NCBI RefSeq assembly: GCF_019693445.1
Contig: NZ_JAHRBL010000001.1
Location: forward strand, 434,001-498,000
Reading direction: 5' to 3'
DNA length: 64,000 bases
From: Deinococcus aquaedulcis
GTDB taxonomy: Bacteria; Deinococcota; Deinococci; Deinococcales; Deinococcaceae
Shown here in pieces: positions 63,842 to 64,000 of this stretch. Every line of letters starts with the position of its first letter. Position 1 is the stretch's first letter. The notes under the pieces were generated by a model. That model made no database searches. It worked only from the letters and a program-made list of their open reading frames with translations, and had not been told where the DNA came from. Made by a program: the position numbers and the translations under genes.

Positions 63842-64000
63842 ATGACCGAGCCGCAGACCCCCCCCGACCACCCGATGCCGACCGAGGAGCAGGAGCGCCG
63901 CCTGCTGGCGCCGGGCAATCCCCTCAACCCCCGGCGCGAGTTTCTGCGCAGCGCCGCGCTGTTTACCGTGACCGCCGGGGCCCTGGGCGGCGGCCTGGAA
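63842..64000 (+). CDS. Tat-exported protein, N-terminal fragment
   Basis: 53 codons before the window edge. The N-terminus is hydrophilic and Pro/Glu-rich. Then PRREFLRSAALFTVTAGALG gives a twin-arginine (RRxFL) signal with a hydrophobic core. GAGGAGG lies in ribosome-binding position. Tat signals of this kind usually lead cofactor enzymes such as molybdopterin oxidoreductases, but the mature part is outside the window. The 160-bp divergent gap to the BMP gene contains GTACatctgaGTAC, a possible operator. Confidence 0.7.
   Translation, partial: MTEPQTPPDHPMPTEEQERRLLAPGNPLNPRREFLRSAALFTVTAGALGGGLE

Overview
The window is GC-rich, gene-dense bacterial DNA that reads as a Deinococcus-type chromosome segment (inference). 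The support is a phytoene synthase/desaturase pair, several secreted metalloproteases and lipoproteins, a short palindromic repeat family that resembles the small non-coding repeats known from deinococci, and a very high share of genes whose start codon lies 6 to 8 bases after a TANNNT-like -10 box. That last pattern is the leaderless arrangement established for Deinococcus. No phage, transposase, rRNA or CRISPR array was seen.

Layout. 1-7 kb: the 5' part of a TamB-like gene, repeat copy A, acylphosphatase, two tandem P-loop kinases, OsmC, oligopeptidase B and a lipase-like hydrolase. 7-17 kb: an astacin-like lipoprotein protease, methyltransferase-crtB-crtI, a membrane/envelope gene pair, a Fur-family regulator behind a micro-ORF, and a large lipoprotein metalloprotease. 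17.5-27 kb: a SAM-I riboswitch with attenuator ahead of metY-metX, a membrane glycosyltransferase behind a second micro-ORF, folD, a TetR regulator with its operator, proB, a glucodextranase-C-like protein and an EamA transporter. 27-34 kb: DUF4127, a MacB-type ABC pair, and secreted proteins including one with a probable CTG start.

34-43 kb is the conserved core run rpsB-tsf-pyrH-frr-cdsA-dxr-rseP on the minus strand, flanked by alr, an APH(6)-like kinase and uppP. 43.5-48.8 kb is a small accessory stretch: an HODM/DUF3445 protein, a lipoprotein barnase with its barstar, an FRG-domain protein with a DUF6766 membrane protein, a WGxxGxxG surface peptide and a YidD-like protein. 49-55.2 kb is the most unusual region: a three-gene minus-strand operon (pilin-like subunit, PapD-like chaperone, 843-aa usher-like protein) that diverges from a SARP-like regulator whose ATPase motifs are degenerate. 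It looks like a non-canonical chaperone-usher appendage system.

55.4-64 kb: tRNA-Lys, ffh, a lipoprotein gene broken by repeat copy B, a MazG-like protein, thiolase and 3-hydroxybutyryl-CoA dehydrogenase for acyl-CoA metabolism, a YciI protein, a surface protein, an MBL hydrolase, a BMP-family binding protein, and the start of a Tat-exported protein at the right edge.

Genes are often coupled by 4-base ATGA, GTGA or TTGA overlaps. In two places a leaderless micro-ORF of 14 or 15 codons is coupled in the same way to the main gene.
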